Assembly: GCA_001792895.1 (NCBI GenBank)
Contig: MARA01000018.1
Span: 248,001 to 312,000 of the forward strand
DNA: 64,000 nucleotides
Reading direction: 5' to 3'
Origin: Lentinus brumalis
Lineage: Eukaryota > Basidiomycota > Agaricomycetes > Polyporales > Polyporaceae
How positions within the stretch are numbered: the stretch's first letter is position 1; every line of letters starts with the position of its first letter. Positions 10,581 through 22,130 of this stretch are shown here, piece after piece. A program made the position numbers and the translations under genes. Under the pieces are notes generated by a model, which did no database searches, was not told the DNA's origin, and saw only the letters and a list, made by a program, of their open reading frames with translations.

Positions 10581-13346
10581 CTCTTATGACCTGAAAAGCA
10601 ACACGTCGAGCGTCCTGAGTTCCTATGGGGCGTGAACGAATCAGACAAGCGTGCACGCTCGTTATGAGAGCACATGCTTCGTGCAATGCCTGACGTGGCC
10701 TCTAACGTGCATTTTCTTCACTGCGATCACCTTCGTCGGATCCTGCGTGGCTCGAGCGCGATACATCCGCCCTGAATTGAACTTGGAGGGATGCCGTTGG
10801 TTCGGCCCGGTTCCCTATTTGGCACGACTGTCGTGCAATCGAGCTACGGTATCGTGGTCAGCAAATCAAAAAATGCAAACGGACGGCAGGACTGCAAGCC
10901 GCAGGTGTTTCCGTGGTTACAACTAGACGCTGAGTTACTGCACAAGTACAATGGTCTACTTTGGGTCTACTAGCTGTTGTTGATGTGAGCTGTATCCTTC
11001 GCGTCCAGGTGCAATTTCAGTAACTCACTTAAGACACACAATACAAGCAGACCGGGTAATGATCGCAGCATAGCGATGCCCAGGTCAACCGACCGGGGGC
11101 TTCTGCATTGGCTGTTGCGCGATAGGCTCAACCGTCTGTATGAGCGGATCTCGTTCCCTCGGGTCGTCGACCTCGACAGTCTGCCTCGTGCACATTCTAA
11201 AGGTGCACACGTCGGCGGTACATGAGTGAGCTACTCGATCAGTCAGTCAAAACTTCAAATTCTATGGATGCTTGACGTACTGAAACTTGCGAAGTCATAG
11301 CAGGCTCCCACAAGGCAAATTTCGAGCACCGCGCCAAAAGAGGCACAACAGACCCCGGCCAAATCGTCTGACATGTTCAGAATGAGCAGAGTGAAAGAGG
11401 TAGAATGCTGCGCAAGAGGGTCGGGAGCAACCCGCTCCAACGCAGCAGCTGTGGGAACGCCACAGGCGTTCAGTATCGGGATCCCCGGACCGCGACCCCA
11501 GACTAGGGTCACAATCGAGCTTCCGACACTTTGTCCTTTAACCACTCCCTTGACACGCAACAGCGGAAGGTTGAGCGGTATGATAAGCAGCACTTGCCGG
11601 TATTGCTGAACATCATGTACAAGTTGACCATTTCGATGCCTCCCGGGAGGAAGACCCCGGAAGTCTGATCAGCCTCCTGGCCCAGATACGTACTTAACTC
11701 TCATCTTTCACTGCGTTTGGTCGCATCCATGACGAATCATACGATTATCCATCCTTTTCACAGAGTCTGCAGGAGACATGAACCCCGAAAACAGAGGAAA
11801 TGAAGGCAAATCATGACTGGCCTCGGCCTCTGCCATGTACAAAGCGTCGGTGAGTACATAGTCTCGAAGTGAGCACTGTCTTGAGCTGTTGAGCTTCATC
11901 GTTCCGATCTCCTCCGCTCTTGGCCACGAAATTTGGCTTCAATCGCACATCGACTACCCCTACCTGACACGTATACTCAGCCTTCCTTCATAAGTTTGTA
12001 CCCTTTAAAAGTTGTACGCTTCCGAGCGACTAGCTCACCTCATTGCAGGCAGTTTCCACTCACATTGAGGCCTGTTCGGAGCTGGGGAGACTGGCAGACG
12101 TGCGCGGGGACGATGCTACGGCTGACTCTCCGCCCTCCCCATCAACTCCGTCACCGCCATCAGGGCGTCACCGGCTCTCCATCCCACCTCGACAGCTTAA
12201 CGCCTCCGCAAGGATGACGCTTAAGACCGACGGCGACAACGCCTTCCGACCGATTTGTCTGTACTGGCCCAAGTACTCATCACGCCCGTTGACCACCGCG
12301 CGCTGGGGAATGCGCTGCGCAGGCGCAGGCGATGGCAATCTGTATGCAGGCCTTAGTATAATTTGTACAACTCGGATTCCGCCACTTCCACATTTGTCGG
12401 ACTATCGGACGGCGACATTGGCAGTTCAAGTTCTAACCATCCTAGCTTGCGTGAGTACTCCGCGTGCAGCAACAGTCTATGTACAAGATTCCGCCGACCG
12501 AACTGCCGGATCCACCACCTGCCACCATCGCCTCGACGACCTGAGCTCCGACACCCCGTCGCACAGACAACTCAAGTCTGTGTTCTGATGCATCACACAT
12601 CTGATGAGCCCCGCGTCGTCTCCCCATTCCGAGTCGGCACCATTCCTCCCATGCCAGTCCTGCCGCCTGCGTCCTCGGAAACAACATGGAATTCGACCAG
12701 CGAGTGTCACGTTTTGGCGTGCGCGTATATACTCCCCATCCTCCCCTCGTCACTTTTCCCGATCCTCCAAACATTGGCATCGCGCGCCTCTACAGACATC
12801 CGCAACACTGCAAACACCAGACTCCGGAGGCTGATTTTCTCCCGCTTCGCCGCGCGATCGAGCACGTCGTGACGCGTGAACACCGGACACTGATGGTGGG
12901 GTTTTGGTTCCGGACGGCAGTGCGGTGCCCTGGGCCTGATCGAGCTCTGCACGATCGGTCGGGAGAGTGAGTGATGGCGATAATGGGATGGATGGACGGA
13001 CGGCCCGGGGCAGACAGTCGATGTGCCATCCCGACGCCGAGCACTGCCAGGTGCTGAGCGCTGAGCACTCATTCCGAAGGGGATACAACCGTCAAGACTC
13101 ATGGGCTTGCAACGAACCCGATTCCTTGGGGGCGGGAGGGAGTCGGAATCAGAAGACGGGGATGGGTACAGTACACATGATGTAGTCGACGCAGGGCCGT
13201 GCGACGTGCATAGGCTATGTTGGAAACCTTGCGAGCAGACCGGTCGGGCCTCGGCGTGAAGGAGCTCGGAGTCGCAGCTCAATCGTCGTGCAGGAGGAGG
13301 AGCCAGCGAGACTGAATATCCAATATCGAGTATCGAGTATCGAGTG
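10581..13346. other. Intergenic, no supportable gene
   Basis: Apart from the dispersed repeat copy at 11361-11536 I see only short shadow ORFs. The 10.7-12.0 kb part looks less GC-rich than its surroundings. A short TATCGAG direct repeat (three units, about 13324-13343) sits just beyond the stop codon of the DUF6534 gene. Confidence 0.5.
11361..11536. repeat. Dispersed repeat, copy 2
   Basis: Second copy of the sequence at 1-178, same orientation, with about a dozen small differences. The sequence on both sides is unrelated to the flanks of copy 1, so the 176-bp edges here may be close to the true ends on the right side. There is no coding potential I trust. Confidence 0.85.
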
Positions 13347-16300
13347 TCACACGTCGGCGGACGCGCGATACGGGTACGTCTCCTCGTCGATCTTCGTCTT
13401 TGTCGTCTTCGTCGTCTCCACGATGCTGTCCGTCGACACCGCGTCCGCCGAGATCACCGTCGTGAACTGCGTATGGACGTGCGCGTCAGCTTCCTCTCCG
13501 TAGATACTTTCCACCTCCCAAGCCTCGGAAAAGTTCTATGTGTTCCCTCGAGCCTCGGAGAAGGTGCACCTCCCGGGCCGGGAAGGCGAAGAGAAGAGAG
13601 AATGACGCACCTCGATCCCACCCTGCCCGCCATCCCCACCCTGCTCGACCGTGCGCGTCGGGTCCCGCAGCGAAATGCCCACGCCCACGCCCGCGCCCTT
13701 GCTCTGCCGCCGCCGGCGCTTCCCGAGGAGCGACCCGCGCGCGTTGAGCGTCGCGAGGATCGAGTTCACGTACACTGCATGCACCGCCCTTCGTCAGCGT
13801 TCTGTGTGGAAGCTTGGGAGCGTAGAGGAGCTCGAGAGGAGAGGAAAAGAGGGACAGGGACGTACGTTTGCTGAGCGCAAAGTAGAACGAGAAGTAGATG
13901 AACTTCGTCGGCTGCACGGCGTACTGCATGCAACCAGAACGCTCGTCAGCACACCGCCCGTCCCACAAGCCACAGGATGGACTCACGGAGATCAACGCGC
14001 CGATCGCACAAAGACTACCAGCATAGTGTAAAGTCAACATCAGACCACTGCGAGCGAGCTTGCACCATATGGCGGACGGACGACGCGACGTACCTCGTCA
14101 GCAGCCCCGTGTTCACGCTGTACGTCATCAGCACGCGGATCGCCGAGTCCGTGCTGCATCCGTCGTCCGCGCAGAGTCGAGACGCCCAAGCCACATAGCA
14201 CATAGCACACAGCACAAAGCACAAAGCACACACAAAACACAAAGCACAAGCGAAGCAGCGTCAGCACCGAGGAGCCTACCGCAGGAGAGAGACGGACGCA
14301 CCTGCGGATACCCGTCACGTACGCGCGCAGGAGGATGCACTGCGAGATCGCGACGATGAGGTCGACGACGACCTCGACGGAGAGGCCTGCGTAGAGGCCC
14401 CACTGTATGCGTGCGTGGTGTCAGCAATGGCAACCTCGAGCGTGAACGAAGGGAGAAGGGAGTGAAGAGAGGCGAGACGGAAGGCGAGGGGGGAGAGCCG
14501 AGGGAGGAGCGAGAGGGAGAGAAGAAGGACGAGGGGACGAGTGCGAGTGCGAGAGCGAGAGCGATGTGGAGCCGAGGAGGTAGGGCGAGAGAGACAAGGA
14601 AAGGGAGGAGGAAGCGACGAGGGATGGCGAGAGACGACGGGACGTACGGAGAGGCTGCCGATATGTGTGTACGACACCAAGCCGAACCTGCGTGGGAAGC
14701 AAGCGCGCGAGTGAGCCAGTCGACATCCAACTGCTGCGGAGTCAGGACGAGGAGGAGGACACATACATCTTGATCGCGAAGTCTGTTGTGCGCACGAGCG
14801 GGTACACGTTGCGGAGCAGCGAGATGAGATCGCGGAGGTGTTTGAGCCGAGTGCGTGATCGGGAAGACGGATCGGCGACACAGCAGTCAGGGACGCGTTA
14901 CGCGAGTCAGGGTCGGGTCGGGTCGTAATTGAATGTGAATGATGGATCGGGCGCGTGTGTATGTATGTATGTATGTACGTCAGTCAGTCAGCGAATCAGT
15001 CAGTCAAGAGAGTACCACAGCCGAGCGCGCAGAAAACACTCACAGAACGCGTCCGCTGCAGACAGGGAGACGTGCGCGTGAGCCGTTAGCCACGAACGGA
15101 GGCTCATACAGCAGAGCAATGATCGTACCGGCGACGAAGAGCGAGAGCACAGCCTGGATAGGTGACTGTCAGCACGCGCGTGGGACGAGAGAGGGATGCT
15201 GAGCGACACACGATGACCCCGGGGAGTATCCAGTTGTGGTGGCTCACTGCGAGGAAAGGCAGGTAGATCAGGGTGGCCGGACTTGACCACACGCGTTACG
15301 TAGTACGTACACCTGTACAGGCGGTATCCGAAGATACTGATCGAAAACGGAACGGTGAGCCGACGCAGACCGAACGCAGCTCTGACGGAGGCACTCACCC
15401 ACGCACGATGAGGTTACTGAGGTTCTATATGCGCACGCCCAGTGTCAGAGCTGCCTATATGCGCCCAAAACACCACGCATCACGGAGGACTCACGGAGAC
15501 GATGACCATAGTCTAGAGACGCGTCAGTGCGAGACAATCAGAGAAAGAAAATGCCCGGGGACGCATAGGACGCACGGGGATGGCCCAGATGGGCTGCTGC
15601 ACGGCGGCAAGGTTGTTGAAGTTCGTGATGCAGTACCAGTACATCGCACCCGTGATGAGCGCCGCGTGCGCGCTGTCGAGGATCCTGCGCACGGCGCGGC
15701 GTCGTTGTCAGCGGCGGTCGTCGCACGGTGAGAGGACGCTGGGAGCGTACCAGAGAATGACAACCTGGGCAGTCTATGAGCACGAGGTAGGAGGACGAGG
15801 GAGGGGGAGAGGGACGTACAGAGAGCTTGAGGACGGGCGGGTCGTTGTACTTGTCCCGGAAGTACATGAACGCTTGGAGGGTGGTGATTCCGTAGAGCCT
15901 GGTGGCGGAGACGATGTCAGCGTCAGACTGCGAAGCGCGGGTGGGAAAGTCGGAAGACACAAGCGCGTCGAGGTGAATACGATCTGCCGAGAGCTACCGC
16001 GGCAACGCCGAGCGTGACGGAACACCACACCGGCCTATACCAAACTCACCAGACGTTATAGTCATGCATCTGTCTCGTCCTGTGGCCCGTTCTCTTTCCC
16101 TTTAAGGACGAGACAGAATCGCACCTATGACGTCTGGCTGGCGAGACTAAGTCACCAGACGTTACAGGCATGATGCTGTCTCGTTCCCGTTCCGTTTTCC
16201 TGCCCGTTTTGGACGACACGAGCCGCGCCTCTAACGTCTGGCAGGCGAGAGTGAGACTAACCGCGACAATATCGGCGTTGTGGAGCATGCTGGAAGTACC

Positions 16301-16977
16301 TGACATCACATCGCAGGTTATGATCTCGGTCTCCGATGCATCCTCAATTGCTTTCCAACGCCGTGCGATGACTCGGAACAGCTAGACGTCGCGATGGCCG
16401 GCTGAGCAGATCCGGCAGGAGAATCTCGTTGGCGCGGCAAGTCGCAACAGTCTGACACGGCGAAGGGAGCAGGCGAAGCGAACAGCTGGGCTTGCTTGCG
16501 AACCAGAAACAGACTCAGAATGACGTCTGAAACAAGGCCGTAGTCAGCAGCAGACGCTACGCCATGACTTGAACGCGGAGAGACTCGAAGGGAGGCACAG
16601 TCACCGATCCAACCCGGAAACCTAGGCAAAAGTAGCTTCGAGACCCAACGGTGCTGTGCAGACCAAGTCAATCCACGACAAGCCTCGCCCAAAAGACCAT
16701 CTTGATCGCACAGACCAGCGACTGATAGCGAGGGAGAACGAGACGGGGAGATGATTGGAAAATACGAGGCATGAGATGCGGAGGGAGATGGAGGTTGTCG
16801 GCCACGGGTATCTTGAAAACGGCGACGACGTCCACGGACATGTTCTTGGGCCCGAGCAGGTCGCTGGAAAAAAGCGAAAGGGAAAACTCACAGAGTCGTA
16901 AAGAAATGCCCAAAAAACGCGGCTCCAAGAGTGTCATCGAGGGCGACCTTCGTGCCCGGGGGAACGATCTTGTCCAT
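13347..16977 (-). CDS. DUF6534-type multi-pass membrane protein (many exons)
   Basis: Hand splicing on the minus strand gives the usual block order of mushroom DUF6534 proteins. Exon 1 (16892-16977) starts MDKIVPPGTK and has the DDTLGAA block; exon 2 (15820-15898) has LYGITTLQAFMYF; exon 3 (15751-15764) is 14 nt; exon 4 (15576-15684) has HAALITGAMYWYCITNF; exons 5-8 are 15495-15512, 15399-15424, 15313-15336 and 15212-15242. Later exons carry WGLYAGLSVEVVVDL, TDSAIRVLMTYSVNTGLLT (about 14095-14152) and YVNSILATLNARGSL (about 13725-13775), ending in a Thr/Lys-rich tail at 13347. Phases agree across exons 1-8; several middle exons are uncertain. Several hydrophobic segments suggest about seven membrane spans. 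The family's function is unknown. Intron 1 would be 993 nt, about fifteen times its neighbours. Confidence 0.75.
14203..14252. repeat. Imperfect CACAAAG/ACATAGC microsatellite in an intron
   Basis: Repeated acatagc, acacagc and acaaagc heptamers run through an intron of the DUF6534-type gene, between its WGLYAGL and TDSAIRV exons. It is probably a simple slippage repeat. Confidence 0.8.
14430..14620. repeat. Polypurine (GA-rich) tract of about 190 nt in an intron
   Basis: The plus strand is almost uninterrupted G/A here, so the minus-strand transcript of the DUF6534-type gene would carry a 190-nt polypyrimidine run inside an intron. Strand asymmetry this long is unusual for the window. It generates Arg/Glu and Ser/Leu shadow ORFs. 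Confidence 0.8.
14951..15006. repeat. TATG and CAGT tetranucleotide microsatellites
   Basis: Consecutive tatg units (about 14957-14976) are followed by cagt units (about 14980-15004) with one interruption, inside an intron of the DUF6534-type gene. Confidence 0.85.
16049..16137. mobile_element. Small inverted-repeat element, copy 1 (MITE-like)
   Basis: It begins ccagacgtta and ends tgacgtctgg, an inverted repeat with one mismatch, 89 bp apart. The interior resembles the following element (16155-16241) in order: a catgca/catgatg phrase, ctgtctcgt, ccgttttc/ccgttctc, and gacgagac/gacgacac. There is no coding capacity. It lies in the long first intron of the DUF6534-type gene. MITE-like status is inferred from the structure only; no clear target-site duplication was identified. 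Confidence 0.5.
16155..16241. mobile_element. Small inverted-repeat element, copy 2 (MITE-like)
   Basis: Perfect 10-bp terminal inverted repeats (ccagacgtta and taacgtctgg) bound 87 bp. It follows copy 1 in direct orientation after 17 bp, so the pair also looks like a diverged tandem duplication with a period of about 106 bp. Both sit in the same intron. Confidence 0.55.
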
Positions 16978-17267
16978 GTCGAAGGCGGGCGGACCAGCTC
17001 ACAGGGAGGGAGGGGGGCGAGCATGCGCAATCCGAAGAGCCCGTCGCGCGGCGGGGGTGTATATAAGGACGCGCATCCGAGCTGATGGATGGTCGAAAAC
17101 AAGATCCACTGCTCCAGCGGCTGATCGGCCCATGCTGTGCCTAGCAACGTGCTCGTCCCATATTTAGCAACAGCGGCCATCTCCGTTCTCGGTCGCGCTT
17201 CTGCCTCCGTCGCCACGTTTTCCTCTGTTATTCCTCCGCACTCGCCTTACACTGAGCTCGCCTGAGA

Positions 17268-17759
17268 CTAAAAGGCTGACAGCTTGAGTCCATCATCTGC
17301 CACGGTCGATGGTCGCAGCGATACTCTTCCTTGACTGAGACTCTCCCAGACGCGGTCGGCATCCGCTGACGTGCGCACGGCGCACTTTTTACTCTCGCTG
17401 GAAGACATACGGGCCAAGGGTGCATGCCGAAGCTCTGTTTCGCAATGTCTCCGTACACAGCACCCACGTACGTACGTTACGGTGTCCGGAAAAACGGCCT
17501 CGCAGCATCTTTTGATGTCTTCGTCTACGACAGCCCCGTGACGCATGTACCTCTGCCATGACCGACGAACTTCCAGCACCTCGGCCGTCCACATGCCGCC
17601 GCTAACATCCTTCTCTTGAAACTTGCTCCTGGTGGTCTCGTACCTATCCGCAGTAGGATCGCACCCCGACCACCGCATTGGTGGGTACGAGATCAGCTCC
17701 TGGATGCATTCACGGCTGACACTAGCGTGCTTTGCACTGGCTAATGTATCACAACTCAT
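17268..17759 (-). CDS. Hypothetical ORF, low confidence
   Basis: An ATG-started open frame of 163 residues with fairly ordinary composition in its first 95 residues (for example QELISYPPMRW and EVLEVRRSWQRYMRHG). The Cys/Arg-rich second half around 17400-17480 contains GTACGT and AG sites that could be an intron, so the true product may differ. I recognise no family. It lies 290 bp upstream of the DUF6534-type gene on the same strand and could also be a gene remnant. Confidence 0.3.
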   Translation of the reverse strand: MSCDTLASAKHASVSRECIQELISYPPMRWSGCDPTADRYETTRSKFQEKDVSGGMWTAEVLEVRRSWQRYMRHGAVVDEDIKRCCEAVFPDTVTYVRGCCVRRHCETELRHAPLARMSSSESKKCAVRTSADADRVWESLSQGRVSLRPSTVADDGLKLSAF

Positions 17760-19152
17760 CGTGTAAGGTTGGTATTTATGGATTGATCCATCCTCACTGA
17801 CTGTTGCGCTCCGATATGTCAGATGCCCCTCCACTCGAGACCCGCATGCTCAGCTTAACTAAGCTCTTAGCTCTGCACTGCGTCATATGACCATCGACGT
17901 CGCACAACCTGGTGTCGCTGTGCTTCGTCAGTCAACCAAGCTGTCCGGGAGGAGCAGGAGGAGGAGTAATATTTCGGCAGGCTGTATGTAAGTTACAAGC
18001 GTCTACCACGAAACCTACTTAGATGGCGCCTATGCAGGAGAGTCGTCTGGGCCCATCGAACGGTAAGACGAACAATCTATACAAAGTCGGGGCAGGAGCA
18101 GTGCGAGGTCGAGCAGCAAACCCTGCAACAGGAGAAGCTCCTCCAGTCCAAGGCGCAAACCAAGCCACTGTCCGACAAAACTCGCGCAAGGTGCCAACCT
18201 GTAGCGCTCCGGGAAGTTGCCAGTTCGGACGACGAATATTCCTCAGCCGCACGTGCCCTCCAACCCGCTTGCCACACCGTGCTCTCAGGCTCCATCCTCG
18301 GCCATGGTGCGTAGTACAGACCGGCGCAGACACGCACGGCCGCCTCCTCAGGTTCGTGGAAGCTACATTCTGTCACTACTTAGTACCGCAAGGATCTCGC
18401 GGCAGCACACTATGTACCCGAGCCCGCTTTTACCACTTTCTAGCTCCGACCTCAGTGTTCACACCATCGCTCAACAACCCTGTGGCTCACCGGCGTATTG
18501 CTATCTCATGCATCACGCTCTGTCCCGAGCACCCGTGCTACGACTACGGAGTATAGATCGCTGATGTTCAACTCTGACCATCGACGGAAGCTCGACCTCC
18601 GCTTGACCATCCTCATCGTCCTCCCTGCCGGCCTCGACTCGGAGCTCCCTTCTACGCGGGTATCCGCCACCTAGCACCGTCATTCATCGTCAGCTCGAAC
18701 ACTCCCTGCCAGTGGATCGCCGTGCGGCGTGCGCTTCGGTTCAGCACACGCTGGGTGGCTCGTCGGAGATTCGAACGTACTGCATGCTGTATGCTGTACA
18801 CTGCACGTTCACCACACTCGAATGTGCAACCCGTCCTGTCCATGTCCCAGTCTCTGGCCGTGTACTAGTACTGCGCTGTAGCCTCGACGAGCTTCTGGTC
18901 CTGACTCGACGCCGACGCCGATTTCTCGGCACTGGCAGCAGGAACCTCCCCGCACTCGCACTCGCACGGACTGGGACTCGAATGAGAAAGCTAGGTACGT
19001 CCTCCTCGTCCTCCTTCGCTCACCCTCACATTGTTACCCTGTATAGACACGCCCTACGAAACGTCCCAGAAACCACCTGCTCCTTACGTCATGTCCAAGA
19101 TAGGTCATCTTACGTAACTCCGCCGCAGGCATTTTTGGCTCGAAAGGAGACT
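17760..19152. other. Intergenic, no supportable gene
   Basis: Only short overlapping frames are present on both strands, with no splice combination that gives a recognisable protein. It probably includes the upstream region of the CK1-like kinase at 19153. Confidence 0.5.
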
Positions 19153-20827
19153 ATGTACCTGCGACCTGAGGCGTCCACACTCGCTCCCCGGATGCGTTTA
19201 TTTATTGACAAAGAGAGGTGGGTAACGGGCGGGTTCGGTAAGTCAGCCTCTCCCAGGTGGAATCTCCGTCATAGTACTTATTATTAACTAACACACGCTC
19301 GTCTTCTTCGCGCCATGCAGGACGCGTGTACCATGGTCGCGTACTCGACGACCGGGATCCACCAATGCTCGTGGCGGTCAAGAAGTGCCATGTGACGGAC
19401 CATGTCGAGCACCCGCGGCTCCAGCACGAAGCGTGTGCTCTCGTCCTCCTTCAGGGTGAGTTCGACTACGCGTGGCGACCGGTGAGCAGTCGACTGACGT
19501 GTCGCATGGCAGGTCACAGCGCAATGCCGGACGTGTACGCGTGGGGCAAGTCCCAGTTCTACGAGTACCTCGCGCTCGAGCTGCTCGACACGGACTTCAG
19601 CGACGTCAAGGGAAAGCTGACGCTGCGAAACCTCGTCGCGGTTGCTGTTCAAGTGGTGAGTGCCGCACCCTCGACCCATGGTAGTATGCATCTAGGAATG
19701 GGGTCTGATTGCGACGTTGATAGCTAGACGGCCTCGAGCACGTCCACTCGCGCGGCATCGTCCACTGCGACATCAAACCGTCGAATCTCATGGTCGGCCT
19801 GAAGGGGGACGGCCGGGTGCGTCTCATTGACTTTGGGATCTGCAGGCCGTACAGGGACCCCGTCACGCTGGAACATCTGCCGGACAAGGGCACGCCGTAC
19901 TCGGTAGGGACGCCCGAGTATATGAGCCTGAACAGCCATCTCCACCACTGTCAGTGGTTATCTCACTGGTCATCTGCTGCGGGAAGCTGAATGAAGACAT
20001 TTCGACAGCACCGTCGCGCCGAGACGACATCGAGTCCCTGTCGTACACCCTCCTCGCGCTCATGGCTGGCCGCCTACCCTGGGACACCTGTGATGGCGAC
20101 CCTCGGGTCTCATCCCAGCGCGAGCGCGTCGAGGTCTTCTCGCGCAAGAAGCAGTGGGCTGGGGCACGGCTCGCGGGGCTCGGAGACGGAGGCATAGCAG
20201 TCTTCGGGGAGTTCATCGACTACGCGCGCGGGCTGGCGTACGCCGAGGACCCGGACTACGACGGCTGGAGGGACCGCTTCCGGAGGCTGGTCACGGTCCC
20301 GTCGATTTCCGAAGAGCTCTTATATGATCCAACCGACAATGCAGGTCCAGCACTCAAGACGAGCTTCGCGGGTGCTTTGGACCTCCCGGACGGCGCCGCT
20401 CGTGCAGGAAGCAAGGATGACCGGCCAGATAGGTCTGTCGTCCGGTTGCCGGAGTCACGCTCATTCCCGTATGCGAAGGGTTCCAACGGGCGCTGGATGC
20501 CGACGTTCACGTGGGATCCGGCTGTCCCGGTGGACGCGGACGAATTGCTGGGGGACGAGGATGCGATCGTGCGGGCGCGGCTGGATGGGGTGGATGGGGT
20601 GCCGGAGGGCCAGGAGGGGCATTTGTGTCAGGGTTGTCCGCCGGAGGTTATGCGCTCGGCCCCGATGGCGGCACAGAAGGTGAGTACTGTGCTGTTTTGG
20701 GGGTTGTGGATTGTTAACTCAGAGCACCTGTGTTCAGTTTGGTCGGACCACCGCCGAAATGGCCCTGGAGTGCATGTTCATGGGATGCACCCGAACGACG
20801 GAGGACGGTCTCAAATTTTCCGCTTGA
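19153..20827 (+). CDS. CK1-like (casein kinase I family) protein kinase
   Basis: Six exons (19153-19237, 19321-19455, 19513-19655, 19724-19949, 20009-20679, 20738-20827) splice in phase to 449 residues. Visible kinase features: a glycine-rich loop GGFGRVYHG (about residues 26-34), VAVKK with the ATP-binding Lys near 49, catalytic loop HCDIKPSN (Asp near 137), metal-binding DFG (Asp near 157), and an activation segment [12 protein letters not shown] with the CK1-style lack of an APE motif. The HRD Arg is Cys, so it is a non-RD kinase. The C-terminal 220 residues include [10 protein letters not shown] and a Trp/Asp-rich part and do not match other kinases I know. A soluble Ser/Thr kinase is likely; the substrate is unknown. 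A decayed inverted copy lies at about 10 kb. The stop codon is followed within 50 bp by a FunK1 fragment. Confidence 0.85.
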
Positions 20828-20869
20828 CCGTCCACATCGTCCTTCTTGTCCTCTTTGGCGTCCTCGGCT

Positions 20870-22130
20870 CCCTTCCCCGTGGGAATCCGCGCGGGTACGT
20901 CGCCCTCGAGTGGGAGACACAACACTTCGTATTCCTCAAGGACACCTGGAGGTCACTGAGCGCCGACTTGAAGCCAGAAGGCGAGACATTGCACCAGCAG
21001 CTCGTGAGCCTCGTTGTTGACTGCATCGTGGGTATGTGGACATCTCGTCCTGCCTTGAGACGGATGTGCTAACATATCGTAGCGCACGAGACCGCTTACG
21101 AGAATTGCAATCTCATCCACAGGGATGTCAGCTTTGGCAACTTATTGGTGATTCCCCGCGTGAGAGAGCTGCTAGTACCTGACGACTATCCGGGTGAAGG
21201 CAGCGGCGAGAAGAAGTACGTCGTCTGCTGGCAGGGACTGCTCTTCGGATTGGGCACTCGCAAGGGATCGCAGAGCCAACGATGTATCGCATCTTAAACA
21301 GACAGTAAGCATTATCTATCCCTCCGCGCGGACGTTTCGTACTTAGTACGTGTACTACATAGGGAACCTCACGGTGGCGATTCCGGTCTTGGTAGTACAT
21401 CATCAACCCTCCCGACCAGCCGCTCTCGATCCCCGATGAGCTGGAGTCATTCATCCATGTCTCATCTACGCCACGGTCCGCCTGGTGAGGCACAACTTTC
21501 CCCACATCACACGACTCCTGAACATCCACCTTGATGAGTACGTGCTCAATTACAATGGCGAGCTAGCGTGCCCTGTCCGCAAGCACTTCTGCATCACGGT
21601 CGCCAGACTCAGCGACACCTTAGAAGACCTGCTGTTCGGTGACGAGGCGGATGGGTTCATGCACCTGTTGAACGAGCTCTTCCGCGAGCTCCTCGCCCTC
21701 ATACGCGCTCGGTACATTGTCCTCAAGGCGGAGGAACGGAAGAAGGCAAACCCGCCGCGGACCGCATGCCCTCGACCACATATCCGCAAGCTGTTGGACG
21801 TTCTCCCGCCTTGGGATCCGGCAGTGTCATCATGGAGAAGGTATGCCGACCTTGGCCTTGTCTCTGATCCTGAGGAAGAACTACACCCGCCACCGCCCCA
21901 CGGTCCGTGATGGACACCGATCCGACGCCTGAAGTGCTTGCGTAGGCACGATCTCTCAGCAGTCACGCGAGCCTGCGCACTCTTCTGCACAAGTACCTGC
22001 TGGAATACGGGTGGCGCCCCATAGGCGAGGACATAGTGCACGACCGCCTCAAGCACTATACACTACTGGTTCCGTCGCAGGAGAACTCCGACGAGTCGAA
22101 GTCGCCTCCGCATCGGACAAGATCGTGATG
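20870..22130 (+). pseudogene. FunK1-type kinase pseudogene, N-terminally truncated
   Basis: It matches the C-terminal half of the intact FunK1 at 25024-28309. Blocks in order: RGYVALEWETQ and FLKDTWRS (about 20890), DCIVG, an intron at 21031-21082, AHETAYENC and HRDVSFGN (about 21085-21140), then a DWALAR block (intact: DWELAK) that is only reachable after a 1-nt frameshift near 21244. The IPDELESFIHV block (about 21435) loses 1 nt before LIYATVRL, then LDEYVLNYNG, LNELFRELLALIRARY and, past a stop at 21910, LLHKYLLEY up to about 22130. The first 350 or so residues of FunK1 are absent. Two frameshifts plus truncation make it non-functional as written. It starts immediately downstream of the CK1-like kinase stop codon. 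Confidence 0.85.
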
